From: Micromonospora phaseoli
GTDB lineage: Bacteria; Actinomycetota; Actinomycetes; Mycobacteriales; Micromonosporaceae
Assembly (NCBI RefSeq): GCF_900109115.1
Contig: NZ_FNYV01000003.1
Location: 26,718-90,717 of the forward strand
Direction of reading: 5' to 3'
DNA length: 64,000 bases
How positions within the stretch are numbered: position 1 is the stretch's first letter; every line of letters begins with the position of its first letter. The position numbers and the translations under genes are program-made. Of this stretch, positions 25,234-34,103 are shown piece by piece. The notes beneath the pieces were generated by a model that did no database searches, had not been told where the DNA came from, and saw only the letters and a program-made list of their open reading frames with translations.

Positions 25234-26205
25234 TTGTCGTCCCTGACGCACACGCTGCGCGCCCTGACGGTCGCCGCCTTCTCGCTGGCACTGGTCGTGC
25301 CGGCGACGGTGGCCCGGGCCGAACCTTCACCCGCCGAACTGACCCGGCGGATCGAGAAGTCCTCCACCGAACTGGAACGCGTGGTGGAGTCCCACAACGA
25401 ACTGCGGGAAAAGATCAAGGAGAACCGGACCGCCGTCGAGCGGCTGGAGGCCCGGATCGGCCCGCTGGAGCAGCAGACCGAGCAGAGCCGAGCGGACGTC
25501 GGCGAAATGGCGGTCACCGCGTACAAGACCGGCAATCTCGGCGCCGTGGACGCGCTGCTGCACGGCGGCGACTCGTCCGCCGTGCTCGACCGGCTCGGCA
25601 CGCTGGACCATCTGAGCCGGCAACGGCAGGCCACCATCGCCAGCTTCACCGCCGACCAGCAGCGGCTGCTCGACGAGAAGACCCGACTGGACGTCACGCT
25701 CAGCCGGCAGGCGGCGCAGTCCCGGGAACTGGCCGCGGCGAAGCAGCGGATCGAACGCGACCTGGCCGGGCTCTACGAGCTGCGTCGGGAGGCGTACGGC
25801 CGAGCCACCGAACGCCCGACCAACCGGGCCAGCAGCGCAGACGACGCGCCTGCCGTCTCCGGTCAGGCAGGCGTCGCCGTGCGATACGCGTACGGCGCGC
25901 TCGGCAAGCCGTACGGCTGGGGCAAGGATGGGCCGGGCAGCTACGACTGCTCCGGGCTGACCTCGGCCGCGTGGCGGGCGGCGGGCAGGTCCCTGCCGCA
26001 CAACACCCGGATGCAGTGGGGTGTGGTGGCGCACATCAGCCGCGCTGAGCTGCGCCCCGGGGACCTCGTCTTCTATCGCAGCCTCGGCCATGTGGCGATC
26101 TACGTGGGCAGCGGGCAGGTCATCCACGCACCGACCTTCGGCCGCAACGTGGAGAAGCGCGACGTGGACCTGATGGCTCCCTACGGCTACGGCAGGGTCC
26201 GCTGA
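25234..26205 (+). CDS. Secreted NlpC/P60 cell-wall hydrolase with coiled coil
   Basis: A 323-residue RipA-like endopeptidase. A Sec signal peptide (residues 1-29) is followed by a long coiled coil (about 32-190), which in relatives keeps the enzyme inactive or anchors it. The C-terminal NlpC/P60 domain (about 215-323) has the catalytic Cys in SYDCSGLTSAAW, the His in LGHVAIYVG and the third polar residue in VIHAPTFG. It should cleave the D-Glu-mDAP bond of peptidoglycan during growth or division. The start is TTG with GGAGAGGAG upstream. A strong terminator follows at 26251-26295. Confidence 0.92.
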   Translation: MSSLTHTLRALTVAAFSLALVVPATVARAEPSPAELTRRIEKSSTELERVVESHNELREKIKENRTAVERLEARIGPLEQQTEQSRADVGEMAVTAYKTGNLGAVDALLHGGDSSAVLDRLGTLDHLSRQRQATIASFTADQQRLLDEKTRLDVTLSRQAAQSRELAAAKQRIERDLAGLYELRREAYGRATERPTNRASSADDAPAVSGQAGVAVRYAYGALGKPYGWGKDGPGSYDCSGLTSAAWRAAGRSLPHNTRMQWGVVAHISRAELRPGDLVFYRSLGHVAIYVGSGQVIHAPTFGRNVEKRDVDLMAPYGYGRVR

Positions 26206-26250
26206 ACCGATCCCGGCGCGTCGGGGTCGGCGTCAACTGGCTGTCGTAGC

Positions 26251-26295
26251 CGGCGAACGGCCGGCGTCCCCCTATCGGACGCCGGCCGTTCGCCG
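26251..26295. terminator. Strong bidirectional terminator
   Basis: A perfect 18-bp inverted repeat (CGGCGAACGGCCGGCGTC with its complement at 26278-26295) with a nine-base loop is followed by TCGTTCTT. It lies between the convergent hydrolase and sigma factor genes, ends 14 bases from the sigma factor stop, and can serve both. Confidence 0.9.
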
Positions 26296-26309
26296 TCGTT
26301 CTTACCAGC

Positions 26310-27311
<1,002 letters not shown>

Positions 27312-27718
27312 CAGCCCTCCCCCGTAACATCCGCTGTGCCCACAGGTGCTGACATCTACACAACAGATGAGACGTATCGGGGATTCCATGTCGTGGGTCG
27401 AAAGTGTCACGAATGCCTGATAATCAGCTGAGAGCACGGTCCACGTTTGCTGTCAGCACCCTGTCTGCCGGTCGCCGGCAGACTCCCCGTGAGGTCGACG
27501 GATCGACGGATCGCCGTCCGTCCCGGTCCATGGCAACACTGCCGGCCGGCAGGCACAGCGACCCGGGTCACCACCGTGCTGCGATCCTGGTCACTGCCTG
27601 ATACGCGTACGCGGACGGGTTGGTTCATCCACGCCGGTGGTAATACCCCACGCCCTGATGAACAATCCGTGCCCCGGTCCTATGCCCACCCCGGGTAACC
27701 GGTACACGAGCGTCGGAT
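27312..27718. other. Intergenic region between murQ end and the sigma factor
   Basis: The 407-base gap holds the promoter of the sigma factor at 27361-27388. The rest, from about 27400 to 27718, shows no gene, no strong hairpin after murQ and no other feature that I can support. Confidence 0.5.
27361..27388 (-). promoter_or_regulatory. SigR-type (thiol-stress ECF) promoter of the sigma factor gene
   Basis: Read on the minus strand the sequence is GGAAT, 18 bases, GTTG. This matches the promoter consensus of SigR in Streptomyces and SigH in mycobacteria (GGGAAT-N18-GTT). The start of transcription would be about 40 bases before the ATG. In related bacteria, principal and group 2 sigma genes are transcribed by SigR/SigH/SigE, so the location fits. 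The SigR gene itself is not in this window. Confidence 0.65.
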
Positions 27719-28675
27719 TCAGGACGCGAGCAGGGCGAGAGCTCCGCGAACCTGGTCGGCGGACCGGGCCAGGGCGGCCCTGGCGGTGGTCGCCGCCACC
27801 CCGGAAACCAGGCTGACCAGGGCGGTCTTCAGGTCACCGCCGGCCTCGTCGAGTGCCTGCCGAGCGACTTCCTCGGCGCAACCGGTCGACTCGACCAGGA
27901 TCGAGATCATTCGTCCCCGGAGCTTCGCGTTGGTGGCCACCATGTCGATCATCAGGTTCGAGTAGACCCGCCCCAGGCGCACCATGACCGCCGTCGAGAA
28001 GCCGTTCAGCACGAGTTTCTGGGCGGTGCCCGCCTTCATCCTGGTCGAGCCGGCAACCACCTCGGGTCCGGTGTCCACCCCGATGAAGACGTCGACGGCG
28101 GGGGCGGCCGGCGTCTCCGGATTCGCGCAGAGCAGCACTGTCGAGGCACCGTTTGCCCGGGACGCGGCGAGCGCCCCGAGGACGTACGGGGTGCGCCCGC
28201 TCGCGGTGAGTCCCACCACCACGTCCCCCGGCTCGACACAGTCACCGGCCTCGGCGGCGCCACCGCCGTCGTCGTCCTCGGCGTCCTCCACGGCCCGCCA
28301 CATCGCGTCCGGGCCGCCCGCGAGGTGGGCACAGAACCAGTGCCGCGGCGAGTTGAAGGTCGGCGCCAACTCGGCGGCGTCGAGCACGCCCAACCGGCCC
28401 GAGGTGCCGGCGCCGAAGTAGTGCACCCGGTGCCCGCCGCGCAACGCCGTTACCGCCAGATCGACGGCCTCGGCGATCTCGTCGACGACGGCGGCCGCCG
28501 CAATCGGCACCCGCCGGTCCGCCTCGTTGATCACGGAGAGCACGTCCCGGGTGGACATCAGGTCCAGGTCGACACTGAGCGGGTTGCGCCGCTCGGTCGG
28601 TGCGCCGACCCTGACCACCGGCCTGCGGCCGGTCGGAACGGGTGCCTCGTGGGGCTCCACCGCACCGGCGGTCAT
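27719..28675 (-). CDS. murQ: N-acetylmuramic acid 6-phosphate etherase
   Basis: A 318-residue SIS-domain lyase that cleaves the lactyl ether of MurNAc 6-phosphate to give GlcNAc 6-phosphate in cell-wall recycling. Family signatures are HYFGAGTSGRLGVLDAAELA, GLTASGRTPYVLGAL and the etherase signature GSTRMKAGTAQKLVLN; the catalytic Glu is in AAELAPTF. An extra 25-residue N-terminal segment precedes the conserved TERRNPLSVDLD. The gene follows its RpiR-type regulator with a four-base overlap. No MurNAc transporter or kinase gene is adjacent. Confidence 0.93.
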   Translation of the reverse strand: MTAGAVEPHEAPVPTGRRPVVRVGAPTERRNPLSVDLDLMSTRDVLSVINEADRRVPIAAAAVVDEIAEAVDLAVTALRGGHRVHYFGAGTSGRLGVLDAAELAPTFNSPRHWFCAHLAGGPDAMWRAVEDAEDDDGGGAAEAGDCVEPGDVVVGLTASGRTPYVLGALAASRANGASTVLLCANPETPAAPAVDVFIGVDTGPEVVAGSTRMKAGTAQKLVLNGFSTAVMVRLGRVYSNLMIDMVATNAKLRGRMISILVESTGCAEEVARQALDEAGGDLKTALVSLVSGVAATTARAALARSADQVRGALALLAS

Positions 28676-29586
28676 GCCCGCCTCCGGCCGGAGCCGAGCC
28701 GATGGGACCGGACCGCCTCGGCGGTCGCCTCCAGCGCCTTGCGGGCCCGGGGACGGTTGCGCGCGGCCACGCCGACGAACAGGCAGTCGACCACGGTGAG
28801 TTGGGCGAGTCGGCTGGCCGTCGCCCCGGAACGGTAGGTGGTCTCGCGGGCCGCGGTGGTGAGCACGTGGTCGGCGACCTCGGTGACCGGCGAACGCGGG
28901 AAGTTGGTCAGCACCACGGTGGTGGCTCCGCGGGTGCGGGCCTGCTCCAGCACCTCGACCACGTCCGAGGTGGTGCCGGTGTGCGAGATGCCGACGGCGA
29001 CGTCACCACGGCCCAGCAGCGCCGCCGAGGTCAACGCGGTGTGCACGTCCGGGAAGTAGAAGGCGGTGCGGCCGATCCGGTGCAGCTTCTGCTGGAAGTC
29101 CGAGGCGACGAAGCCGCTCGCTCCGGCGCCGTAGATGTCGATCCGACCGGCACCGACGATCGCGTCCACCACGTGCCCGCAGACCACCGGATCGAGCTGC
29201 TCAGCGGTCTCCTCCACCGCCCGGGCGTCGTTGAAGGCGATGGTCGCGATGATCTGGGCGAGGTCGGCGCCGGGCGGGATGTCTCCGCCGACCACCCGCG
29301 CGTCAAGGGGCTCTACCCGCCGGGCCGCCTCGGCGGCGAGCCGGATCCGCAGCTGCGGATATCCGTCCATGCCGACGGAGCGGCAGAACCGGATGACGGT
29401 CGCCTCGGACGTCTCGGCGGCGGTGGCGAGGTCGGTGATGGTCCGCCGGGCCGCCTCCGCGGGGTCGGCGACCACCAGCCGGGCGACCCGCTGCTCGGCC
29501 GGCGACAGCGACGGGAGCAGGCCGCTGATGTGGACGATCAGCCCACCCGGTTCGCGACCTGCGGAAATCTTCGAACTCTTCGCCAC
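28672..29586 (-). CDS. MurR/RpiR family transcriptional regulator
   Basis: A 304-residue regulator with an N-terminal RpiR-type HTH (about residues 20-90: LSPAEQRVARLVVADPAEAA, then LATAAETSEATVIRFCRSVG) and a C-terminal SIS sugar-phosphate-binding domain (about 130-270, IYGAGASGFVASDFQQKLHR, GISHTGTTSDVVEVLEQART). Located directly before murQ and overlapping it by four bases, it probably senses a sugar phosphate such as MurNAc 6-phosphate and controls the operon. The start is GTG at the predicted transcription start, so translation may be leaderless. Confidence 0.9.
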   Translation of the reverse strand: MAKSSKISAGREPGGLIVHISGLLPSLSPAEQRVARLVVADPAEAARRTITDLATAAETSEATVIRFCRSVGMDGYPQLRIRLAAEAARRVEPLDARVVGGDIPPGADLAQIIATIAFNDARAVEETAEQLDPVVCGHVVDAIVGAGRIDIYGAGASGFVASDFQQKLHRIGRTAFYFPDVHTALTSAALLGRGDVAVGISHTGTTSDVVEVLEQARTRGATTVVLTNFPRSPVTEVADHVLTTAARETTYRSGATASRLAQLTVVDCLFVGVAARNRPRARKALEATAEAVRSHRLGSGRRRA

Positions 29587-29589
29587 GGA

Positions 29590-29622
29590 TGAAACTTACT
29601 TTCAGCGGCCCTGGAGCGTCAA
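29590..29622 (-). promoter_or_regulatory. Promoter and palindromic operator of murR-murQ
   Basis: On the minus strand a -35 TTGACG (29617-29622) and a -10 TAAGTT (29593-29598) are separated by 18 bases, and the GTG start lies seven bases after the -10. The perfect palindrome TGAAA-N5-TTTCA (29590-29604) overlaps the -10. An RpiR-family repressor bound here would block RNA polymerase, which fits autoregulation by the MurR-like protein. Confidence 0.7.
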
Positions 29623-29779
29623 CCATGACGCGCCCGCCCGGCGGACCTGACGACACCGGTGCACGGCGGCTCCAGCCTGCCACCTGGTCCACCCTGGCCG
29701 CCTCCCCCGCCGGGCCGGGTCACCCCGGTCGGGTGGGGCCGGTGACCCACCGACCGGGCGGCGGCACTAGCCTCCTGTC

Positions 29780-30475
29780 ATGGCGGATCGCAGTGTGCTG
29801 GTCACCGGGAGCACGGGCGGACTCGGCGCGGCGGTCACCGCCGCGTTCGTCGAGGCGGGCTGGCGCGTGGTCGCGGCCCAACGCCAGCAGCCGACCCCGA
29901 CTCCCCGACCGGACGCCAACGCGCCGGTCCGGCTCGTCGCGGACCTGACCGACGCGCGGGACGCCGCCCGGGCCGCCGAGGTGGCGGCCGGCGATCCGGC
30001 GGCGCCACTGCGCGCCGTGGTCAACCTCGTCGGGGGGTACGCCAGCACCGGCCTGGTCCACGAGACCCCGATCGAGGATTTCGAGCGGATGCTGACCCTC
30101 AACCTTCGCCCGACCCACCTGGTCACCCGGGCCGCGCTGCCCCACCTGGTCGCCGCCGGAGGTGGCGCGGTGGTCTGCGTGGCCGCCCGGGCCGCCCTCG
30201 CGCCATTCCCGGGCGTCGCCGGTTACGTGACCGCCAAGGCCGCCGTGCTCGGCTTCGCCGCCGCCGTTGCGGTGGAGTACAGGAACGCCGGGGTCCGCTG
30301 CAACACGGTGCTGCCGAGCGTCATCGACACGCCGACCAACCGGGACGCCATGCCCGACGCCGACCAGTCGCGCTGGGTCGATCCGGCGGAGATCGCCTCG
30401 GTGATCCGCTTCCTGGCGTCGGACGAGTCGGCGCCGACCAGCGGCGCGGCCGTACCGGTCTACGGACGGGCCTGA
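29780..30475 (+). CDS. Short-chain dehydrogenase/reductase
   Basis: A 231-residue SDR enzyme. The cofactor motif VTGSTGGLGAAVTAAF at residues 7-22 is the TGxxxGxG fingerprint. NLVGGY corresponds to the NNAG region. The catalytic triad is less canonical: VAARAALAPFPGVAGYVTAK keeps the YxxxK (Tyr, Lys) but the Ser position is Ala. The C-terminus VIRFLASDESAPTSGAAVPV is typical for SDRs. Substrate unknown. The gene diverges from murR and its last 16 bases overlap the convergent kinase-like gene. Confidence 0.88.
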   Translation: MADRSVLVTGSTGGLGAAVTAAFVEAGWRVVAAQRQQPTPTPRPDANAPVRLVADLTDARDAARAAEVAAGDPAAPLRAVVNLVGGYASTGLVHETPIEDFERMLTLNLRPTHLVTRAALPHLVAAGGGAVVCVAARAALAPFPGVAGYVTAKAAVLGFAAAVAVEYRNAGVRCNTVLPSVIDTPTNRDAMPDADQSRWVDPAEIASVIRFLASDESAPTSGAAVPVYGRA

Positions 30476-31230
30476 AGCGGGACCAGGTCCCGCACCGGGC
30501 CGGGTGACGGCTGCCGGGCCGTCGTCGGATCCTGCCCGACCGGCCCGTCGCCGGCTGCCAGCCAGGCGGCCAGGTGCCCCCGGATCTCGCGAGCGATCTC
30601 CTCCGCCGGCCGATCCCCGTCGACCGGTACGAACGTCGGATGCTCCGGCAACGCCCGGTAGGCCCGGTCGGCGGCGCTCAGATAGTCCAGGCTCTCGTGG
30701 TCGGTGCCCCGACGCTCGATCCGCCGGTACGCCTCTCCCGGGTCCACGGTCAGCAGAAACGTCACCTGCGGTCGGGGGAAGATCCGGTAGGCCGCCCGGA
30801 CCAGGCGCTCCCAGCGGTGCCCGCCGTGCGCCCGGAGACTGGCGTACTGGCAGGCGGCGTAGCGGTCCATCACGGCCACCCGGCCGCTGAACAGGCTGCC
30901 GAGCAGCGTCATCGCGATGGCCAGCCACCGCAGCAGGGACTCCACCAGGAGCATCCCGTCACGCCCGACGAGCCCCTGCGCGTCGGGCCGGCCGAGCCGT
31001 TGGGCGGCCCGACCGAGCCATCGCCGGCCGCCGGCGTTGCGATGGTAGGTGGCGGGGTGTCCCGCCGCGTTGAGCGCCTCGGCGAGCCGGTACGCCTGGG
31101 TGGTCTTGCCCGATCCGTCGATGCCGATCAGGGCGACGGTGCGGAGTCGGGCCGCGCCGCGCCGGACTCCCGTCGATCCGGGGACTCCCGTCGATCTGGC
31201 CACTCTCCACAGGCTATCCGATCCACGCAT
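30460..31230 (-). CDS. Thymidylate kinase-like P-loop protein
   Basis: A 256-residue protein of the dTMP kinase-like family. The Walker A motif GIDGSGKTT is at about residues 29-37, a DRY motif (VAVMDRYAACQYASLRAHGG) and the LID-like PGEAYRRIERRG follow, and the FVPVDGDRPAEEIAREI ending resembles dTMP kinases. The LID and substrate regions are diverged, so it may phosphorylate another nucleotide or act otherwise. The start is uncertain; ATG at 31230 is chosen, and ATG 31254 is also possible. It ends convergently with the SDR. Confidence 0.78.
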   Translation of the reverse strand: MRGSDSLWRVARSTGVPGSTGVRRGAARLRTVALIGIDGSGKTTQAYRLAEALNAAGHPATYHRNAGGRRWLGRAAQRLGRPDAQGLVGRDGMLLVESLLRWLAIAMTLLGSLFSGRVAVMDRYAACQYASLRAHGGHRWERLVRAAYRIFPRPQVTFLLTVDPGEAYRRIERRGTDHESLDYLSAADRAYRALPEHPTFVPVDGDRPAEEIAREIRGHLAAWLAAGDGPVGQDPTTARQPSPGPVRDLVPLQARP

Positions 31231-31366
31231 GGGCACCTGTCCGATTCGTACCATCCGGTAGCTGTTCGCACCCTTCCGCGAGTCGTACAGGTGTGGGCGA
31301 CCGGAATGCCGGGTACCGATCGAGATCCCACCGGTGGCACCCCGACAAGTCGACGGGAGAGGCGAG

Positions 31367-31951
31367 ATGGCCGAGCGCGACGACGAAACTCTCCTACACA
31401 CCCTCAAGAAGGTCGCCGCCGTGCTCAAGCAGTCGGACATCGCGTTCGCCCTTGGCGGCAGCTTCGCCGTGTACGCGCACGGCGGGCACTCCAGTGAGCA
31501 CGACGTCGACTTCCTCATCCAGGAACAGGACGTCGAGGCCGCGCTGGAGGCGCTGGTCCAGGCCGGCTTCACCGCCGAGCGGCCACCGGAGGACTGGCTG
31601 GTCAAGGTCTACGACGGCGGCCGGATGGTGGATCTGATCCACCGCCCGATCGAGACCCCGGTGACCGAGGAGACCTTCGGTGACACGGTGGTGCGGCCGG
31701 TCGACGCGATCCACATGCCGGTGCTGTCGGCCACCCAGCTGATGGTGCACAAACTGATGAGCTTCTCCCAGCACTACTGCGACTTCGCCCGCGGCCTGCC
31801 GCTGGCCCGGTCGCTGCGAGAGCAGATCGACTGGGAGCGGGTACGCAAGGAGACGCAGCACTCGCCGTACGCCGAGTCGTTCCTGGTGCTGCTGGACAGG
31901 CTGGACGTCGTGCCGCAGCCCGGCACGGCCGATGGGAGGGGGACACCGTGA
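31367..31951 (+). CDS. Nucleotidyltransferase-fold protein
   Basis: A 194-residue member of the minimal nucleotidyltransferase family. The motif LGGSFAVYAHGGHSSEHDVD carries the GG and DxD-type residues (H-D-V-D) that hold metal and nucleotide. The remaining part is helical. Some relatives act as toxins (AbiEii type) or transfer nucleotides to RNA or proteins; here no partner antitoxin gene is adjacent. GGGAGAGG precedes the ATG at 31367. It overlaps the BON-domain gene by four bases and starts a four-gene plus-strand unit. Confidence 0.75.
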   Translation: MAERDDETLLHTLKKVAAVLKQSDIAFALGGSFAVYAHGGHSSEHDVDFLIQEQDVEAALEALVQAGFTAERPPEDWLVKVYDGGRMVDLIHRPIETPVTEETFGDTVVRPVDAIHMPVLSATQLMVHKLMSFSQHYCDFARGLPLARSLREQIDWERVRKETQHSPYAESFLVLLDRLDVVPQPGTADGRGTP

Positions 31952-32223
31952 CCGCGCATCACGACTCCGGCGCCGGGCCGCCCGACGAGTACGTCGAGGC
32001 GGAGATCCACCGGTTGCTCACCGAGGATCCGGCCGTCGCCGAGCAGGGGATCACCGTGGTCCGCACCGAACGCGCCCTCGTGCTGCACGGCGAGGTCGAA
32101 AGCGCGCATCGGCGGGAGGAGATCATGCGCCGGGTGGCTGAACGCTTCCCGGACGTGCCGATCACCAGTGACATCGGGGTGACCCGCACGCAGGCACCCA
32201 CGGAGATCGAGCAACTGCCCTGA
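31948..32223 (+). CDS. BON-domain protein
   Basis: A 91-residue protein with one BON-like domain: EAEIHRLLTEDPAVAEQGIT, VVRTERALVLHGEVESAHRR and EEIMRRVAERFPDVPITSDI. BON domains bind phospholipids or act in osmotic stress proteins; this one has no signal peptide. GTGA overlap with the preceding nucleotidyltransferase. It ends 9 bases before the metallophosphoesterase. Confidence 0.82.
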   Translation: MTAHHDSGAGPPDEYVEAEIHRLLTEDPAVAEQGITVVRTERALVLHGEVESAHRREEIMRRVAERFPDVPITSDIGVTRTQAPTEIEQLP

Positions 32224-32232
32224 GGAGGTCTG

Positions 32233-33009
32233 ATGGTTATCCGGATCGCCGCCGTGGGCGACGTGCATCTGGACGAGGACGTGGTCGGCCGGTTCCGGCC
32301 CGCCCTTGAGGAACTGCCCGGCAGCGTCGACGCGCTACTGCTGGCCGGGGACCTGACCCGGCACGGGACCGAGGCCGAGGCGCGCTGTGTGGCGCGCGAG
32401 TTCGGTGGCCTGGGCGTGCCGGTGATCGCCGTGCTCGGCAACCACGACCACCAGTGCGACCAGGTGCCAGAGGTGATCGGCGCCCTGCAGGAGGTGGGCA
32501 TCGTGGTGCTGGAGGGCGACGGCGTGGTGTTGGACTGCCCCGGTGGCCGGCTCGGCATCGCCGGGGTCAAGGGCTTCGGCGGTGGCTTCGCCGGGCGGTG
32601 CGCCAGCGACTTCGGCGAGCCGGAGATGAAGGCATTCGTCCGCACCACGACGGAGAGCGCCGACCGGCTGGGCGAGGCGCTGCGCTCGCTGGAGTGCGAC
32701 GTGCTGGTGGCGCTGAGCCACTACTCACCGGTGCCGGACACCCTGGCCGGCGAGCCGTTGGAGATCTACCCGTTCCTGGGCTGCTACCAGTTGGGGCAGG
32801 CGATCGACTCGGCACCGACCGCGCTGGCCCTGCACGGGCACGCGCACCACGGAACCGAGCGGGGCACCACCCCGGGAGGGGTACGCGTCCGCAACGTCGC
32901 CCATCCGGTGATCAAGCAGGCGTACAGCGTCTTCCACCTGGGTGACCACCTTGATCAGGGGGAGGTTTCCGGAGTCGGTGCCGGGGGTATTCAGCAACCA
33001 TGGAGCTGA
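32233..33009 (+). CDS. Calcineurin-like metallophosphoesterase
   Basis: A 258-residue phosphoesterase with the five metal-binding motifs of the family: GDVHLDED (residues 9-16), LLAGDLTRHG, VLGNHDHQ, LSHYSP and HGHAHHG. The core is cytoplasmic, with no signal peptide. Substrates of this family include cyclic nucleotides, phosphoproteins and nucleotides; none can be chosen here. TGAGGAGG forms the ribosome site. Its last ten bases overlap the start of the GPGG small membrane protein. Confidence 0.88.
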   Translation: MVIRIAAVGDVHLDEDVVGRFRPALEELPGSVDALLLAGDLTRHGTEAEARCVAREFGGLGVPVIAVLGNHDHQCDQVPEVIGALQEVGIVVLEGDGVVLDCPGGRLGIAGVKGFGGGFAGRCASDFGEPEMKAFVRTTTESADRLGEALRSLECDVLVALSHYSPVPDTLAGEPLEIYPFLGCYQLGQAIDSAPTALALHGHAHHGTERGTTPGGVRVRNVAHPVIKQAYSVFHLGDHLDQGEVSGVGAGGIQQPWS

Positions 33010-33143
33010 TTCTCTGGATTCTCGCAGTCGTACTGGTGGTCGCCGGCATCCTCGCGCTGTTCCGTCGGCAGATCCTCTGGGGCATCGTCCTCATCGTGGT
33101 CGGGCTGCTCGTCGGCCCGGGTGGTGTCAGTATCTTCAACTGA
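33000..33143 (+). CDS. Small membrane protein with GPGG C-terminus (47 aa)
   Basis: A 47-residue hydrophobic peptide that was too short for routine ORF calling. It has two membrane segments, ILWILAVVLVVAGILALF (about 3-20) and ILWGIVLIVVGLLVG (about 25-39), a turn FRRQ and the C-terminus GPGGVSIFN. Short proteins with this double-helix layout and GPGG(V/Y)SIF tail are widespread in actinomycetes. The ATG at 33000 overlaps the metallophosphoesterase stop by ten bases, so it is translationally coupled. Function unknown. Confidence 0.8.
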   Translation: MELILWILAVVLVVAGILALFRRQILWGIVLIVVGLLVGPGGVSIFN

Positions 33144-33321
33144 TCCGGCGGCGCAGGGCGTCGCACACCGGACCCGCCGGGGTCGTCGTGACCGGAACTC
33201 CGTCCTCCCGACAGGAGCCACCGGACGCGGCGACCCCGGCGTGCTGTCTGCGGTCCGGCAGGGCCCGCACGGTCCTCCGATGACAGGTTTGCCACCCCCG
33301 GAACGCGGAGAACCCCCCTTC

Positions 33322-33816
33322 ATGCCGACGACGACGCAGCAGACCCGACACCACGGCGCTCGCCAGTGGTGGGTGTTGGCCGGGCTCGGGGCGGCCGTCC
33401 TGGCAGCCGCCGCCATCGGCAACCTGGCCGCGGTGGGGGCCGCCGCCGACTACTCGGGTCTTGAGCAGCCCGCGTGGGCTCCGCCGTCCTGGTTGTTCGG
33501 CCCGGTCTGGACGATCCTCTACGTCATGATCGCGATCTCCGGCTGGCTGGCCTGGCGCCAGGTCGGGTTCGGCCCGGAGCTTGGCGCCTGGGTGGTCCAG
33601 CTGGCCCTCAACGCCGCCTGGACCCCGCTCTTCTTCGCCGCCGGCTGGTACGGGCTGGCCTTCGCCGAGATCGTGCTGCTGTGGCTGGCGATCGGCGTGA
33701 CCGTCCTGCTGTTCTGGCGCGTCAGTCGCGCCGCGGCGGCGCTGCTGCTGCCGTACTGGGCCTGGGTCACCTTCGCCGCGTCGCTCAACTACTCGGTCTG
33801 GCAGCTGAACAGCTGA
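33322..33816 (+). CDS. tspO: TspO/MBR family protein
   Basis: A 164-residue five-helix membrane protein of the TspO (translocator/benzodiazepine receptor) family. Characteristic segments are YSGLEQPAWAPPSWLFGPVW, TILYVMIAISGWLAWRQ, LALNAAWTPLFFAAGWYGLA and the C-terminal WAWVTFAASLNYSVWQLN. These proteins bind porphyrins and lipids and respond to redox or stress conditions. The start at 33322 gives the usual length; an ATG at 33281 is alternative. It follows the small membrane protein by 179 bases. Confidence 0.92.
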   Translation: MPTTTQQTRHHGARQWWVLAGLGAAVLAAAAIGNLAAVGAAADYSGLEQPAWAPPSWLFGPVWTILYVMIAISGWLAWRQVGFGPELGAWVVQLALNAAWTPLFFAAGWYGLAFAEIVLLWLAIGVTVLLFWRVSRAAAALLLPYWAWVTFAASLNYSVWQLNS

Positions 33817-33844
33817 CCGCACCGGCCGGGAGCAGCTCGGCTCA

Positions 33845-33865
33845 TCCAGCACCTCCGATGCTGGA
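33845..33865 (+). terminator. Hairpin after tspO
   Basis: TCCAGCA and TGCTGGA form a 7-bp stem with a seven-base loop, followed by ATTCTT, 29 bases after the tspO stop. A modest stem; a weak terminator is the simplest reading. Confidence 0.45.
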
Positions 33866-33933
33866 ATTCTTCACCGGAACCACCTCCCGCTGACAGATAC
33901 ATCCAATGCTCGGCGAGCGAGGTTTACGCGGGT

Positions 33934-34027
33934 GGGAGCGCATCCAGCGCCCGCCGCCAGGTTTCCGGATTGTTACTTGGTCGTGTCCGTCCTAGGGCTG
34001 GACCTCGCCCCGATGCAAGCGCTTACA
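33934..34027 (+). promoter_or_regulatory. Control region of the alpha-glucoside operon
   Basis: A possible -35 TTGTTA (33970-33975) and -10 TAGGGC (33993-33998) are 17 bases apart. Just downstream is the near-palindrome TGCAAGCGCTTACA (34014-34027), a LacI/GalR-type operator, where a repressor would block initiation. A second, weaker copy-like site TGGGAGCGCATCCA is at 33934-33947. The LacI-family gene inside the operon (37601-38635) is the likely regulator, with a sugar as inducer. Confidence 0.6.
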
Positions 34028-34103
34028 TGTGACCACGCCCATCGGACCGGCGCCAGGTCACTCGCATGCGAACCGACCAGCGCCGGCTAGGAAGGAGGAC
34101 GGC

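Noticed and set aside
29720..30928. Long minus-strand open frame opposite the SDR gene
   Set aside because: The SDR on the plus strand has the cofactor fingerprint and YxxxK; the antisense frame has no domain and overlaps two real genes.
31164..31200. Tandem GACTCCCGTCGATC within the kinase-like gene's 5' end
   Set aside because: Only two copies occur and they lie in the poorly conserved N-terminal coding region; no regulatory meaning can be supported.
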